64,000 nt of DNA, from positions 806,001 through 870,000 of the forward strand of contig CP127384.1 of assembly GCA_030285985.1 (NCBI GenBank), read 5' to 3'. The notes beneath the pieces were generated by a model, which made no database searches, was not told the DNA's origin, and saw only the letters and a list, made by a program, of their open reading frames with translations. Position numbers and translations under genes: made by a program. Numbering within the stretch: position 1 is the first letter of the stretch; each line of letters opens with the position of its first letter. Of this stretch, positions 1 through 10,700 are shown one piece after another. The DNA is from Aquidulcibacter paucihalophilus (GTDB lineage: Bacteria; Pseudomonadota; Alphaproteobacteria; Caulobacterales; Caulobacteraceae).

Positions 1-225
1 GCGCGGCTTGGGCGCGACGCGGTTGGCGGCCAGACGGTGCAGGATCGGCAGGGCGAAGGCCGCTGTCTTGCCGGTGCCGGTCTGGGCGATGCCCAGCAGG
101 TCCTTGCCGGCCATGACGTCAGGGATGGCCTGGGCCTGGATCGGGGTGGGGGTGGTGTAGCCTTCGGACGCGAGCGCCTGAAGGAGGGCCGGGTTGAGGC
201 CGAAGGTGTCGAATGTCTTGCTCAT
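1..225 (-). CDS. DEAD-box ATP-dependent RNA helicase, N-terminal part (cut by window edge)
   Basis: Only the first 75 codons are present; the gene runs off the left edge. The protein starts [10 protein letters not shown] and shows the Q motif ([13 protein letters not shown], residues 23-35) and the Walker A motif I ([10 protein letters not shown], residues 47-56). These identify an RNA-unwinding DEAD-box ATPase of the RhlE/DeaD kind, acting in the cytoplasm on rRNA assembly or mRNA decay. The subgroup cannot be settled without the C-terminal half. The start is chosen because F8 and the Q motif sit at the family's usual distance from it. There is no obvious Shine-Dalgarno. The 5' flank (226-509) contains two hairpins and may be a leader. 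Confidence 0.9.
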   Translation of the reverse strand, partial: MSKTFDTFGLNPALLQALASEGYTTPTPIQAQAIPDVMAGKDLLGIAQTGTGKTAAFALPILHRLAANRVAPKPR

Positions 226-509
226 GGAGCGGATGTCTTTCGCGTATGCGGCGACGCGCAACAGCCATGGCTCAACGCCGAAAAGGCCGCGCACCGCCAG
301 TCCCGACAGGGCCTCAGGGTGAGGCCTTCGGGGTGGATCGGGCGCCGCCCCGCGTGTCCGGGCAGCGAATGAATCTTGAGGGCCGGCCGCTGCTACAGTC
401 AGGTCTTCGAAAGTCGGAAGACCCACACGCGCTGGAGCGCACCGGGGCATCGCAATTGTGCGACGCAGCGCAAATGGGCGCTCAATGGGGCCAAGTCAAG
501 GCGGAGAGG
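226..509. other. non-coding gap upstream of the helicase, with two hairpins
   Basis: No convincing gene lies in this 284-bp gap. Two perfect inverted repeats stand out. The first is GGCCTCA/TGAGGCC with a 3-nt loop at 310-326. The second is GGTCTTC/GAAGACC with an 8-nt loop at 402-423. Neither is followed by a T-run on either strand, so they are not ordinary terminators. On the minus strand they would fall in the 5' leader of the DEAD-box helicase gene. Confidence 0.5.
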
Positions 510-1169
510 TTAACCGCCGCCCAGCAGGCCGACGGCCAGATTGACCGTCAGCGCGACGATCACGGTGTTGAACAGGAAGGCCGTGAGGCTGTGCACGGTC
601 GTCGTGCGGCGCAGGGTCCGGTCGGTGATCTGGATGTCGGCGGTCTGCTGGGCCACGCCGATGATCAACGCGAAATGCAGGAAGTCCCAGTAGTCCGGCG
701 CCTCGCCGCCGGGGAAGAGGAGCCCGCCGCGGTCCTTGCCCTTGCCCGCCGGGGCGTAGAAGGCGTGGGCGTAGTGGAAGGCGAAGATCAGGTGCACGAA
801 GGTCCAGGACAGGGCGACGGTCGTGAGCGCCAGTATGGCCGCGCCTCCGGTTTCCTGACGGTCCCCGGCGACACGGACGGCTTCGCCGATCACCACGGCG
901 ATGCTGGCCAGCGCCGCGAACAGGGCCAGCGGCAGCACGGCACCCCCCGCCTCATCGAGCGCGGCGGCGCGCTGGCGGATATCATCGGCTGACCGGGCGC
1001 GGGTGAGCTTCCAAACGGTCTCGACCAGGAACAGGCCGACGCCGACGTCCCAGCCCAACGCCAGGCGGGACAGCCAGCCGCCGCCGGTGGGCCAGAACAG
1101 GCTGGAGGCCGCGATCAGCAGCAGCAGGACCAGGGGCCAATGCAGGCGCAGCCAGGAGGGTGATTTCAT
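510..1169 (-). CDS. DUF1345 family membrane protein
   Basis: A 219-aa integral membrane protein of unknown function. Hydrophobic segments lie near residues 8-25, 30-48, 72-95, 103-125 and 195-215. The stretches [10 protein letters not shown] and [14 protein letters not shown] are the conserved signature of DUF1345 proteins, which are common in alphaproteobacteria and cyanobacteria. I start it at the ATG giving [12 protein letters not shown]. The frame stays open further upstream, but that extension is arginine-rich and overlaps the promoter region of malate synthase. It is divergent from malate synthase and probably monocistronic. No catalytic residues are known for the family. Confidence 0.8.
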   Translation of the reverse strand: MKSPSWLRLHWPLVLLLLIAASSLFWPTGGGWLSRLALGWDVGVGLFLVETVWKLTRARSADDIRQRAAALDEAGGAVLPLALFAALASIAVVIGEAVRVAGDRQETGGAAILALTTVALSWTFVHLIFAFHYAHAFYAPAGKGKDRGGLLFPGGEAPDYWDFLHFALIIGVAQQTADIQITDRTLRRTTTVHSLTAFLFNTVIVALTVNLAVGLLGGG

Positions 1170-1289
1170 GGGGCGATGATGCGCCCGTCCCGATCCACAG
1201 CAAGCCCTGTCTTCTTCGCGCCTGCGAAAAGCCCTCGACTTCCGCAGGGTCATCACGGAATGTTTCAGTCCCGCCCCAAGGAGTGCTCC

Positions 1290-3395
1290 ATGTCGATGAC
1301 GCCGCGCGCCGGTCTGCAGATCGCCGGGGAACTGGCCGCCTTCATTGAGGCCGAGGCCCTGCCGGCGACCGGGCTCGAGGCCGACGCCTTCTGGACCGGG
1401 GTGGCCGCGATCTTCGCCCGGTTCGCGCCGGAGAACCGCCGGCTGCTGGCCGTCCGGGACGACCTTCAGTCCCGGATCGACGCCTGGCATCGCGCTCGAC
1501 GCGGCGCGGCCCATGACGGCGCGGCCGCCGAGGCCTTCCTGCGTGAGATCGGCTATCTGGTCGACGAGCCCGCGCCCTTCGCCATCGGCACGCGCAACGT
1601 CGACGCCGAGGTCGCCACACTTGCCGGGCCGCAGCTGGTGGTGCCGAGCCTGAATGCCCGTTTCGTGCTCAACGCCGCCAATGCCCGCTGGGGCAGTCTG
1701 TATGACGCCCTGTACGGTACCGATGCCCTCGGCGACCTGCCGCCGCCGGGACCCTATGACGCCGCGCGCGGGGCGCGGGTCGTGGCGCGGGCCAAGGCCT
1801 TCCTCGATGAGGCCGTTCCCCTGGCCGAAGGGTCATGGGCCGAACTGGGCGATCCGCACGGCGGCATCGCGATCCGCGACCCCGGTCAGTATGTCGGCCA
1901 CAGCGCGCGCGGACGGCTGTTCCGTCACAACGGCCTGCATATCGAGGTCGTCTTCGACCGCGACCAACCGATCGGCCGCGACGACCCGTCAGGGATCGCC
2001 GATGTGGTGCTGGAGTCGGCCCTGTCGACCATCGTCGATCTGGAGGACTCGGTCGCCGCCGTGGACGCCGCGGACAAGGTCGCTGCGTATCGCAACTGGC
2101 TGGGCCTGATGCGCGGCGATCTGGTCGAGACCTTCGACAAGGGTGGCCGGTCGATGACGCGGGCGCTGGCCCCGGACCGGGGCTTCACCGCGCCCGACGG
2201 CGCGACCGTGACCCTGCCGGGCCGGTCGCTGCTGTTCGTGCGCAACGTCGGCCACCTGATGACGACGCCGGCCGTGCGGCTGGCGGACGGATCGGACGCG
2301 CCTGAGGGGGTGCTGGACGCCATCGTCACCAGCCTGATCGGGATGCATGACCTCAAGAGTTTCGGGGCGGTCCGCAACAGCCGGGAAGGCTCGATCTATA
2401 TCGTCAAACCCAAGATGCACGGGCCGGAGGAGTGCGCCTTCACCAACGCCCTGTTCGACGCGGTCGAGGACCTGCTGGGGCTGGCGCGGCATACGATCAA
2501 GGTTGGCGTCATGGACGAGGAGCGCCGCACCTCGGCCAACCTCGCTGCCTGCATCCATGCGGTGAAGGACCGGATCGTCTTCATCAACACCGGTTTCCTC
2601 GATCGCACCGGCGACGAGATTCACACGGCGATGCAGGCCGGGCCGGTGGTGCGCAAGGGCGACATCAAATCCTCCGCCTGGATCGCCGCCTATGAGGCGC
2701 GCAACGTCGCCATCGGTCTGGCCTGCGGCCTGTCCGGCAAGGCCCAGATCGGCAAGGGGATGTGGGCCGCGCCCGACCGTATGGGCGACATGCTGGAGCA
2801 GAAGGCCGCCCATCCGAAGACCGGGGCCAACACCGCCTGGACGCCCAGCCCGACCGCCGCGACCCTGCATGCGCTGCACTACCACCAGACCGATGTCTTC
2901 GCCCTCAGGGCCGCGATCGCGGCGCGGCCGATCCCCGGGCTGGAGGACCTGCTGACTCCGCCGCTCGCCCATGGCGTCAATTGGTCGGAGGCCGAGGTTG
3001 CCGAGGAGCTCGACAACAACGCCCAGGGCCTGCTCGGGTATGTCGTACGCTGGATCGACCAGGGTGTCGGCTGTTCCAAGGTGCCGGACATCCACGACGT
3101 GGGCCTGATGGAGGACCGCGCCACCCTGCGCATCTCGTCCCAGCACATGGCCAACTGGCTGCTGCACGGCGTCTGCACCGCGGCACAGGTGGAGGCGGCG
3201 CTGCTGCGTATGGCTGCCAGGGTCGACGCCCAGAACGCCGGCGATCCGCTCTATCAGCCGATGGCCCCGGACCCGGTGAACAGCCTCGCCTTCCAGGCCG
3301 CCCGCGCGCTGGTGTTCGACGGCGCCGCCCAGCCGAACGGCTATACGGAGCCGCTGCTGCATGCGTTCAGGCTGAGGGCCAAGGGGAGGGCTTAG
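1290..3395 (+). CDS. glcB: malate synthase G
   Basis: A 701-aa enzyme condensing glyoxylate and acetyl-CoA to malate, in the glyoxylate bypass or glycolate use. Length and blocks match the single-chain G isoform rather than the shorter AceB type. Visible blocks are [15 protein letters not shown] (catalytic Arg near residue 318), [32 protein letters not shown] near 408, [14 protein letters not shown], and [12 protein letters not shown] near 608 carrying the catalytic Asp. The start at 1290 has an AAGGAG Shine-Dalgarno at 1278-1283; longer in-frame starts lack one. Isocitrate lyase is not in the window. The stop codon lies inside the left arm of the 3' inverted repeat. Confidence 0.97.
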   Translation: MSMTPRAGLQIAGELAAFIEAEALPATGLEADAFWTGVAAIFARFAPENRRLLAVRDDLQSRIDAWHRARRGAAHDGAAAEAFLREIGYLVDEPAPFAIGTRNVDAEVATLAGPQLVVPSLNARFVLNAANARWGSLYDALYGTDALGDLPPPGPYDAARGARVVARAKAFLDEAVPLAEGSWAELGDPHGGIAIRDPGQYVGHSARGRLFRHNGLHIEVVFDRDQPIGRDDPSGIADVVLESALSTIVDLEDSVAAVDAADKVAAYRNWLGLMRGDLVETFDKGGRSMTRALAPDRGFTAPDGATVTLPGRSLLFVRNVGHLMTTPAVRLADGSDAPEGVLDAIVTSLIGMHDLKSFGAVRNSREGSIYIVKPKMHGPEECAFTNALFDAVEDLLGLARHTIKVGVMDEERRTSANLAACIHAVKDRIVFINTGFLDRTGDEIHTAMQAGPVVRKGDIKSSAWIAAYEARNVAIGLACGLSGKAQIGKGMWAAPDRMGDMLEQKAAHPKTGANTAWTPSPTAATLHALHYHQTDVFALRAAIAARPIPGLEDLLTPPLAHGVNWSEAEVAEELDNNAQGLLGYVVRWIDQGVGCSKVPDIHDVGLMEDRATLRISSQHMANWLLHGVCTAAQVEAALLRMAARVDAQNAGDPLYQPMAPDPVNSLAFQAARALVFDGAAQPNGYTEPLLHAFRLRAKGRA

Positions 3396-3454
3396 GGCTT
3401 GGGGCTTGGGGCCGGGCAGAGCGACCGGTTCTTCCCTAGGCCCTAAGCCCTAAG
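3391..3454. terminator. inverted repeat between convergent genes
   Basis: The arms CTTAGGGCTT (3391-3400) and AAGCCCTAAG (3445-3454) are perfect 10-bp complements around a 44-nt centre. They lie between the convergent 3' ends of malate synthase and the secretion adaptor. The left arm contains a second GGCTTGGGG-like partial copy. It could serve as a bidirectional terminator or 3' stabiliser, although the loop is long and no T-run follows. Confidence 0.45.
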
Positions 3455-3469
3455 ACCTGATCCCCCGCC

Positions 3470-4852
3470 TCACTGTCCGCTGCCCGAGCGCCACAGGTTG
3501 TTGGTCAGAGGCTCCAGCAGGTAGCCGAGCGCCGTGCGCTTGCGCAGCAGGACCACGACCTCGACAGGCGCACCCGGACGCAGGGTCTCGGCACCGCGGC
3601 CCAGTTTGGCCAGTTCACTGGCGGGGACCACGATTTCCGCCCGGAAATAGCTCGCGCCGGTTTCCTCGACGGTGAAGCTGTCGGCGGAAATCCGGGTCAC
3701 ACGGCCATGGACGATCGGCGGATTGCGTTCGCGCAGGCCCGGGAATTTGACCTCCGTGTTCTGGCCGACCCGGAGGTTGTCGACGTCGTTGGGCGCGATC
3801 TGGGCGATGATCACCTGGGAGGCGTCCCTGGGCACGATCTCCATCAGGGTCTGGCCGGGCTGGATGACCCCGCCCTGGGTGAAGATGGTCAGGCCGACGA
3901 CCTCGCCCGAGGCCGGGGCCCGGACCTCATTGCGCGCGATCTGGGCGCGAAGCTCGACCATCCGGGGACGGAGTTCATTCAGCTGGACATCGATCTGCCG
4001 TAGCTGATCGGCCACGTCCTCGTTCATCTTGGTCGAGACGCTCGACATCTGCAGCCGGGTCTCTCCGACCGCCGCCCGGGACTGGGCGATCTGGGCCCGC
4101 AAGGATCCCAGCTCGCCGTCCAGCTGCGCGGCGGTCCGCTCCAGCGCCCGGACACGGGTCAGCGGCGCATAGCCCTTTTCAGCAAGCCCGCGCATGCCGG
4201 TCAGTTCATCCTGGATCAGCCGCTGCTGCTCGACGTTGGCGACGATCTGACCTTCATAGCCCGCGATCTGCTCGTTCAACTGGGCGACGCGCTGGCCCAG
4301 CACCCCGGTTTCGGTTGACCGGCCGGTGCGACGGGCGCCGAACTGCTGCTGCTGAATGCGCAGGGATTCCCGCGCGAGGAGCTGGTCCTCGGCCGGCAGG
4401 TTGGCGAACTCGCGTGGTGTCGGAATGCTGCCAAGCCTGTCGCGTTCGGCGATCAGCCGGGCCCGCTGGGCGATCAGGGCGTAGACTTGGCTGGCCACGC
4501 CGCGCTCGGTGGCCTTGAGCTCGCCGCTGGAGAGTTGAAGCAGGACCTGACCGGCGCGGACCGTGTCGCCCTCGGCGACCAGCAGGGCGCTGACCACCCC
4601 GCCCTCGCGGTGCTGGACGGCCTGGCGGTTGCCGGAAATGGCGACCTGGCCCTGGGCATAGGCACCGGCGTCCAGTGGAGCCAGGGCGGCCCATCCGAGG
4701 AAGATGACGAAGAACAGGACGATGATCGTCCCGCCGATCACCAGTTCGCGGCGGGGATTGTCGAGGAAGCCCGCCGGACCAGGAGCCGGCACCGGCGGTA
4801 CGGGGGCTTCGGGCGGGGGTGGCGGAGCCGGGGGAGCGACGACGTCGGTCAT
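3470..4852 (-). CDS. type I secretion periplasmic adaptor (HlyD/PrtE/RsaE family)
   Basis: A 460-aa membrane-fusion protein linking an inner-membrane ABC exporter to a TolC-like outer-membrane channel. The N-terminus is a proline-rich cytoplasmic segment (1-33) followed by one transmembrane helix (about 34-60). Next come a lipoyl-like half (GQVAISGNRQAVQHREGGVV), a long alpha-helical hairpin rich in Glu, Gln and Arg (about 130-300), the returning lipoyl half (VRAPASGEVVGLTIFTQGG) and a C-terminal beta domain ending in the VVLLRKRTALGYLLEPL type of tail. The start overlaps the upstream ATPase stop by 4 nt (ATGA), so the two are translationally coupled. No outer-membrane partner is encoded beside it. 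Confidence 0.93.
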   Translation of the reverse strand: MTDVVAPPAPPPPPEAPVPPVPAPGPAGFLDNPRRELVIGGTIIVLFFVIFLGWAALAPLDAGAYAQGQVAISGNRQAVQHREGGVVSALLVAEGDTVRAGQVLLQLSSGELKATERGVASQVYALIAQRARLIAERDRLGSIPTPREFANLPAEDQLLARESLRIQQQQFGARRTGRSTETGVLGQRVAQLNEQIAGYEGQIVANVEQQRLIQDELTGMRGLAEKGYAPLTRVRALERTAAQLDGELGSLRAQIAQSRAAVGETRLQMSSVSTKMNEDVADQLRQIDVQLNELRPRMVELRAQIARNEVRAPASGEVVGLTIFTQGGVIQPGQTLMEIVPRDASQVIIAQIAPNDVDNLRVGQNTEVKFPGLRERNPPIVHGRVTRISADSFTVEETGASYFRAEIVVPASELAKLGRGAETLRPGAPVEVVVLLRKRTALGYLLEPLTNNLWRSGSGQ

Positions 4853-6681
4853 TGTGTGCGCCGCGGCTGGTTCTGGGCCGTCTGCGGTGACGGCTGGGGC
4901 TGAACCTGCCGTTGCTGCGGCTGGCCCTGCGACTGCGCCGTCGGCTGGCCGGCCGGAGCCGCCGGGCGGCCGGCGGTGGCGCGCATCTTCTCGAGAACCT
5001 CTTCGCGCGGACCTTCCAGCTGGACCACGCCGTCACGCATCATCAGCAGCCGATCGACCCGCGCGAGGACGCCGGCGCGGTGGGCGATGATGACCACGGC
5101 CGCGCCTCGGGCGGCGGCACCGAGAATGGCCTGCATCAGGGCGGCTTCGCCCTCCTGGTCGAGGTTGGAGTTGGGCTCGTCCAGCACCAGCAGGACGGGG
5201 TCGTTGTAGAGCGCCCGCGCCAGCGCCACGCGCTGCGCCTGCCCCGCCGAGAGACCCTGCCCATAGGGGCCCAGAATGGTGTCGTAGCCGTTCGGCAGGC
5301 GCAGGATGAGCTCATGCGCGCCCGCCGCCATGGCGGCTTTCACCGCGTTCCGGTCGGCGGTTTCCTGATCCACGCCGATGGAGGTCGAGAAGCGGGAGAT
5401 GTTGTCCTTGATCGAGCCGGCAAACAGGCTGGGGACCTGGGGCAGATAGCCGATCCAGCGGGCCAGCTCGTCGCCGTCCCGGGCCTCGTACTCCGCACCG
5501 TCCAGCCGGACCGCACCCGCCTGGGGCTTGAGCGCACCGGCGATGACGCGGGCGAGGGTGGTCTTGCCGGAACCGCTCGAGCCGACGATGCCCAGTGTCT
5601 CGCCGGGCTTCAGCGCGAAGGCGACGCCGCGCAGCTGGGGCGCTTCCGTGTCGGGGAATTTGACCGAAACCCCCTCGACCTGCAGCCGGCCCCTGGGGTC
5701 GGGAAGGGTGGTGCGTTCACGTTCCACCGAGGCGGTGCTGGCGAACAGGTCTGTCAGGGTCTTCCAGCTCGTGACGGCCTGCACCAGGCTGGGCCAGACG
5801 CCGACCAGCAGTTCGATCGGGGCGACCGCGCGGCTGAGCAGAACCGAGGCGGCGATGATCGAGCCCGGCGTGATTTCGCTCTTCACGGCCAGATAGGCGG
5901 CCAGGCCAAGGGCCGCCGACTGCATCACCAGCCGAAGGAATTTGATCGCCCCCGAATAGTGTCCGCCGGCCAGCTGGGCGTCGGCCTGGGCGGCGGTGGC
6001 CAGCTGGCGTTGCTCGATCTGGCGCGCGATCGAGGACTGCCGCATCCCCAGGGCGCGCACGACCTCGGCCTGGCTGGCGACGCCTTCCTGAGCGGCATAG
6101 GCGTGGTTCTGGGACTGGATGGCCTTGTTCAGGCGGGGACGGGTGTCGCGTTCGTTCAGCCAGGCCAGGGTGAACAGGATGGTCCCGCCCACCAGTGTCA
6201 AAACCCCGATGGCCGGGTGAAGCAGGAAGCAGCACAGCAGATAGATCGGGGTCCATGGCGCATCGAACAGGGCGAGCATGCCCTGACCGCCGATGGCTCC
6301 GCGGACGTTGTCGAACTCCCGCAGTGCCTGGGTGTTGGGCGATTTGGCCTGCAGGTCGACGACCCGCGCCAGCACCTTGCCGGACAACAACCGGTCCAGC
6401 CGCAGCCCGGCTCGCAGCATCAGCCGTCCGCGCAGCCAGTCGAGCCCCGACAGGGCCGCTAGGGCGAAGACGGCGACCGCCGTGATGAGAACCAGCGTGG
6501 TCAGTCCCCCGGTCGGCACGACGCGGTCATAGACCTGCATCATGTAGAGCGTGGGGGTCAGGTACAGCAGATTGACCAGGGCCGAGAAGACGAAGGCCCA
6601 GATGAAATGGGTCCTGCACGCCTTCAGCGCCTCGGCGAGGGGCTCGGTGCCCGGCTTGCTGGGGAGCAGGTTCTTTAACAC
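4849..6681 (-). CDS. type I secretion system permease/ATPase (PrtD/RsaD family)
   Basis: A 610-aa inner-membrane ABC exporter half-transporter that would energise one-step secretion of a protein with a C-terminal signal. The N-terminal ABC transmembrane domain (about 20-290) is followed by the nucleotide-binding domain. That domain carries Walker A GSSGSGKT (367-374), signature LSAGQAQRVALARAL (about 474) and Walker B LLVLDEPNSN (about 495). It lacks an N-terminal C39 peptidase domain, as expected for RTX/S-layer exporters. The last roughly 40 residues are an unusual Gln/Pro-rich tail. It forms an operon with the adaptor downstream. No RTX-repeat substrate is present in the window. Confidence 0.94.
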   Translation of the reverse strand: MLKNLLPSKPGTEPLAEALKACRTHFIWAFVFSALVNLLYLTPTLYMMQVYDRVVPTGGLTTLVLITAVAVFALAALSGLDWLRGRLMLRAGLRLDRLLSGKVLARVVDLQAKSPNTQALREFDNVRGAIGGQGMLALFDAPWTPIYLLCCFLLHPAIGVLTLVGGTILFTLAWLNERDTRPRLNKAIQSQNHAYAAQEGVASQAEVVRALGMRQSSIARQIEQRQLATAAQADAQLAGGHYSGAIKFLRLVMQSAALGLAAYLAVKSEITPGSIIAASVLLSRAVAPIELLVGVWPSLVQAVTSWKTLTDLFASTASVERERTTLPDPRGRLQVEGVSVKFPDTEAPQLRGVAFALKPGETLGIVGSSGSGKTTLARVIAGALKPQAGAVRLDGAEYEARDGDELARWIGYLPQVPSLFAGSIKDNISRFSTSIGVDQETADRNAVKAAMAAGAHELILRLPNGYDTILGPYGQGLSAGQAQRVALARALYNDPVLLVLDEPNSNLDQEGEAALMQAILGAAARGAAVVIIAHRAGVLARVDRLLMMRDGVVQLEGPREEVLEKMRATAGRPAAPAGQPTAQSQGQPQQRQVQPQPSPQTAQNQPRRTQ

Positions 6682-6909
6682 GGCAGCGGCTGGTTCCTGC
6701 GAGATCGAGCGACCAGTCTAACGGTTTGAAGCGGTTGCAGATAGACGGCGCGGTGGGGAGCCCAAATACCAGAAATCGGGTGGGACGGAGGCATCATCGC
6801 GTCAGTCCGGTAATTCCCGGCCGCAGTGGGGATTCACAAGATGTCAGAACCGTAACTTGCGGGCCGGGGTCTGTGGTGACAAGGTTCCTTTACTTCACGG
6901 AGGGCTGTC
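6682..6909. promoter_or_regulatory. divergent intergenic region between two transporter operons
   Basis: This 228-bp gap separates the minus-strand secretion operon from the plus-strand ABC/peptidase operon and must hold promoters for both. A clear Shine-Dalgarno, GGAGGG at 6899-6904, precedes the plus-strand ATG at 6910. I see no convincing -35/-10 pair or operator. Confidence 0.5.
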
Positions 6910-7788
6910 ATGCTGACGATCGAAAACCTGACTCACGTCTACGGCAACGGTACGCGGGCGCTGGACGATGTCAGCCTGTCGATTCCCAAGGGGATGTTCG
7001 GCCTGCTGGGACCCAATGGCGCGGGCAAGTCGACGCTGATGCGATCGATCGCCACCCTGCAGACGCCGACCTCGGGCTCGATCCGCTTCGGCGACATTGA
7101 CGTGATCAAGGACCCGGAACAGCTGCGCCGGGTGCTCGGCTATCTGCCCCAGGATTTCGGCGTCTATCCGCGCGTTTCGGCCTACGACATGCTCGACCAC
7201 ATGGCGGTGCTGAAGGGCATCTCCAACGGCAAGGACCGCAAGCAGACGGTCGAGGCCCTGCTGAACCAGGTCAATCTGTGGCCCGTGCGCGGCAAGGCGC
7301 TGGCGGGCTTCTCGGGCGGGATGCGCCAGCGCTTCGGCATCGCCCAGGCCCTGATCGGCAACCCCGAACTGATCATCGTGGATGAGCCGACCGCCGGCCT
7401 CGACCCGGAAGAGCGCAACCGCTTCCTCAACCTGCTGGCCGAGGTGGGCGAGAACGTCGTCATCATCCTTTCGACCCACATCGTCGAGGACGTCACCGAC
7501 CTGTGCCCCCGTATGGCGGTGCTGGCCGGCGGCAAGATCCAGCTCGAAGGCGCGCCGGTCGAACTGACCCACGCCCTCGAGGGTCGCGTCTGGCGCAAGA
7601 CCATCGACAAGGCCGATCTGGCGGCCCAGCAGGCCAGCCGCAACGTCATCTCGAGCCGCCTTTTCGCCGGCCGCACCGTGATCCACGTCCTGTCCGACAC
7701 CAATCCGGGCGACGGCTTCGAACGGGCCCAGAGCGGGCTGGAGGACGTCTATCTGGCCACCGTCAACGCCTCGCGCCGCGCGGCCTGA
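6910..7788 (+). CDS. ABC transporter ATP-binding protein
   Basis: A 292-aa cytoplasmic ATPase. It has Walker A GPNGAGKST (34-42), a Q-loop (LPQDFG), the signature FSGGMRQRFG (about 134) and Walker B LIIVDEPTAGLD (about 154-165), then an H-loop STHIVED. The C-terminal extension after the core domain resembles exporters of the CcmA/NatA type. A strong RBS (GGAGGG) sets the start. It lies 10 bp upstream of the fused permease/aminopeptidase and almost certainly drives it. The substrate is unknown. Confidence 0.92.
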   Translation: MLTIENLTHVYGNGTRALDDVSLSIPKGMFGLLGPNGAGKSTLMRSIATLQTPTSGSIRFGDIDVIKDPEQLRRVLGYLPQDFGVYPRVSAYDMLDHMAVLKGISNGKDRKQTVEALLNQVNLWPVRGKALAGFSGGMRQRFGIAQALIGNPELIIVDEPTAGLDPEERNRFLNLLAEVGENVVIILSTHIVEDVTDLCPRMAVLAGGKIQLEGAPVELTHALEGRVWRKTIDKADLAAQQASRNVISSRLFAGRTVIHVLSDTNPGDGFERAQSGLEDVYLATVNASRRAA

Positions 7789-7798
7789 GGGACGGATC

Positions 7799-10700
7799 AT
7801 GTTCGCCAAGATCGCCAGTTTCGAATTCCGCTACCAGCTGCGCCAGCCGGCGTTCTGGGTCATCGCCATCGTCTTCGGCCTGCTCGCCTTCGGCGCGGTT
7901 GCCAGCGACAACGTCTCGCTCGGCTCCGGTGGCAATGTGTTCAAGAACGCGCCCTATGCCCTGGCCGGCGCGCACATCATCTTCAACGTCTTCTTCATGC
8001 TGGCGACGACGGCGATCGTCGCCAATGTCGTGGCGCGGGATACGCAGACCGGCTTCGGGCCGTTGATCCTGTCGACCCGGATCACCAAGGCCTCTTATCT
8101 GTACGGCCGCTTCTTCGGGGCCTTCGCCGCGGTGGCGCTCTGCTACATGAGCATCGCCATCGGCACCCTCATGGGCACCTTCATGCCCTGGGTCGATCCG
8201 GAGACCGTCGGGCCCCTGCGGCTGGGTGACTACGCCTATGCCTACCTCGTGTTCGGCCTGACCGGCCTGTTCCTGACCTCGGCCCTGTTCTTCATGCTGG
8301 CGACGGTCACCCGGTCGATGATGGCCACCTATATCGGCGTCGTCGCCGTACTGATCGCCTATCTGGCCTCGACCGGCGTACTCGGCTCGCGGCCCGAGTT
8401 CGAGACGGCCATGGCCTGGGCCGAGCCGTTCGGCTCCGGTGCCTATGCCCTTGTCACCAAATACTGGACGGCGGCGGAGCGAAACACGCTCAATGCACCG
8501 ATCGAAGGCGTCCTGCTGTGGAACCGGGTGATCTGGACCGCGATCGGTGCCGTCTTCCTCGCGGCCGCCTATCTGCTGTACCGGCCGTCCCCGCGCGGGG
8601 CCAAGCTGAAGAAGCAGGAGCGTCTGAAGGCGCTGGTCGAGAAGGACGTCGTCGTCACGCCCGTCGGTGCCCTGCCGAGGCCCAGCTACGGCTTCGCCAG
8701 CGGCCTGACCCAGCTGTGGTCGCGCGCCGTGTTCGAGACGGTGTTGGTGTTCAAGAGCCCCGCCTATGTGGTGCTGGTCCTGCTGGCCATGGCCTTCGCC
8801 GTCGCGACCCTGTTGTTCACCGGCGAGATCTACGGCGCGCCGATCCTGCTGGTGACGCGGGTCGTGATCACCGCCCTGCTCGGCACTTTCGGCCTGATCT
8901 CGATCATCATCGCCATCTATTACTCGGGCGAGCTGGTCTGGCGGGATCGTGACCGCAAGATGCACGAGATCGTCGACGCCTCCTCGACCCCCGACTGGAC
9001 CTTCCTGATCCCGAAGACCCTGGCGCTGGCGCTGGTGCTGATCTCGACCCTGCTGATCGGCGTCCTGGCCGGCATCGTGACCCAGACGATCAAGGGCCAC
9101 ACGGACTATGAGCTGGGTAAATACCTGCTCTGGTACGTCGTCCCCAATGCGATCGGCATGATCCAGATCGCCGTACTCGCGATGTTCGTCCAGGCCCTCT
9201 CGCCCAACAAGTTCGTCGGCTGGGCGATCATGGTCGTCTATCTGATCTCGACCCTGGTGCTGGCGAACCTCGGCTTCGACCACATCCTGTACCGCTACGG
9301 CGCGGGCATCGGCGTGCCGCTGTCGGACATGAACGGCCGGGGCGATTTCGCCGGCTTCGCGGCCTGGCTCGACGCCTACTGGACCGCCTTCGCCGTGATC
9401 CTGCTGGTGCTGGCCTATGGCCTGTGGCGGCGGGGAACGGAGAGCCGGCTGTGGCCGCGGCTGAAGCGGCTGCCGCACCGACTGATGGGGCCCGCGGGCC
9501 TGATTGGCGGGGCGGCCCTCGCGGCCTTCGTCGGCCTCGGCGTCTTCATCTACATGAACACCAATGTCTGGAACGAGTACCAGACCCAGGCCCAGCAGGA
9601 GGCCGAACAGGTCGCCTATGAGAAGGCCCTGCTTCGCTACGAGACCACGCCCCAGCCGTCGGTGGCTGATGTCCGACTCGTCATGGACCTGCGCCCGCAT
9701 CAGCCGAAGCTGACGACGCGTGGAACCTATGTGCTGGTCAACAACACGGCCGCGCCCCTGCCGGAGGTTCACCTGCGCTGGACCGGCGATCTGGAGATGG
9801 CCAGCCTGGTCGTCGAGGGCGCGAGCGTCGCCCGCGAGTGGGACGATTTCGACTACCGGATCTACAGGTTCGCCACGCCGATGCAGCCGGGCGAACGCCG
9901 CACCGTCACCTTCGAGTCGGTGCTGGAGCAGCGCGGCTTCAAGGCCGGCGGCAACACCACCCGGCTGGTCGACAACGGCACCTTCGTGAACAACATGGAG
10001 TTCGCGCCGATGGTCGGCATGGACCGTCAGGGCCTGCTGACCGACCGCACCAAGCGGCGCAAGGCGGGCCTGCCGGCCGAGCTGCGTCCCGCCAGGCTGG
10101 AGGACGAATCCGCCCGCGGCCGCAACTACATCGGCGCCGACTGGGTCACGGCCGACATCACCATCTCGACCGAGGCAGACCAGACGGTGATCGCGCCCGG
10201 GCGGATGGTCTCGGACGTGGTCAACGGTGACCGCCGCACCAGCCGGTTCGTGACCGAGTCGCCGGTGCTGAACTTCTTCTCGGTGCAGTCGGCCCGGTAT
10301 GAGCGGACCGCGCGGATGCACAACGGCGTGGAGATGGTGGTCTTCCACGACGCCGCCCACGACCGCAACGTGTCCCGGATGCTCGATGCGCTTTCGGCGT
10401 CGCTGGACTACTACCAGGCCAATTTCAGCCCCTACCAGTTCCGGCAGGCGCGGATCGTGGAGTTCCCGGACTACGCCAGCTTCGCCCAGTCCTATCCCAA
10501 CACCTTCGCCTGGTCCGAAGGGCTCGGCTTCATCGCCGACCTCAGCGACCCGACCAAGGTCGACTATGTGACCTATGTCGGCGCGCATGAGTTCGCGCAC
10601 CAATGGTGGGCGCACCAGGTCGTCGGCTCCAACCAGCAGGGCATGACCGTCCTGTCCGAGACCCTCGCCCAGTATTCGGCGCTGATGGTCATGGAGAAGA

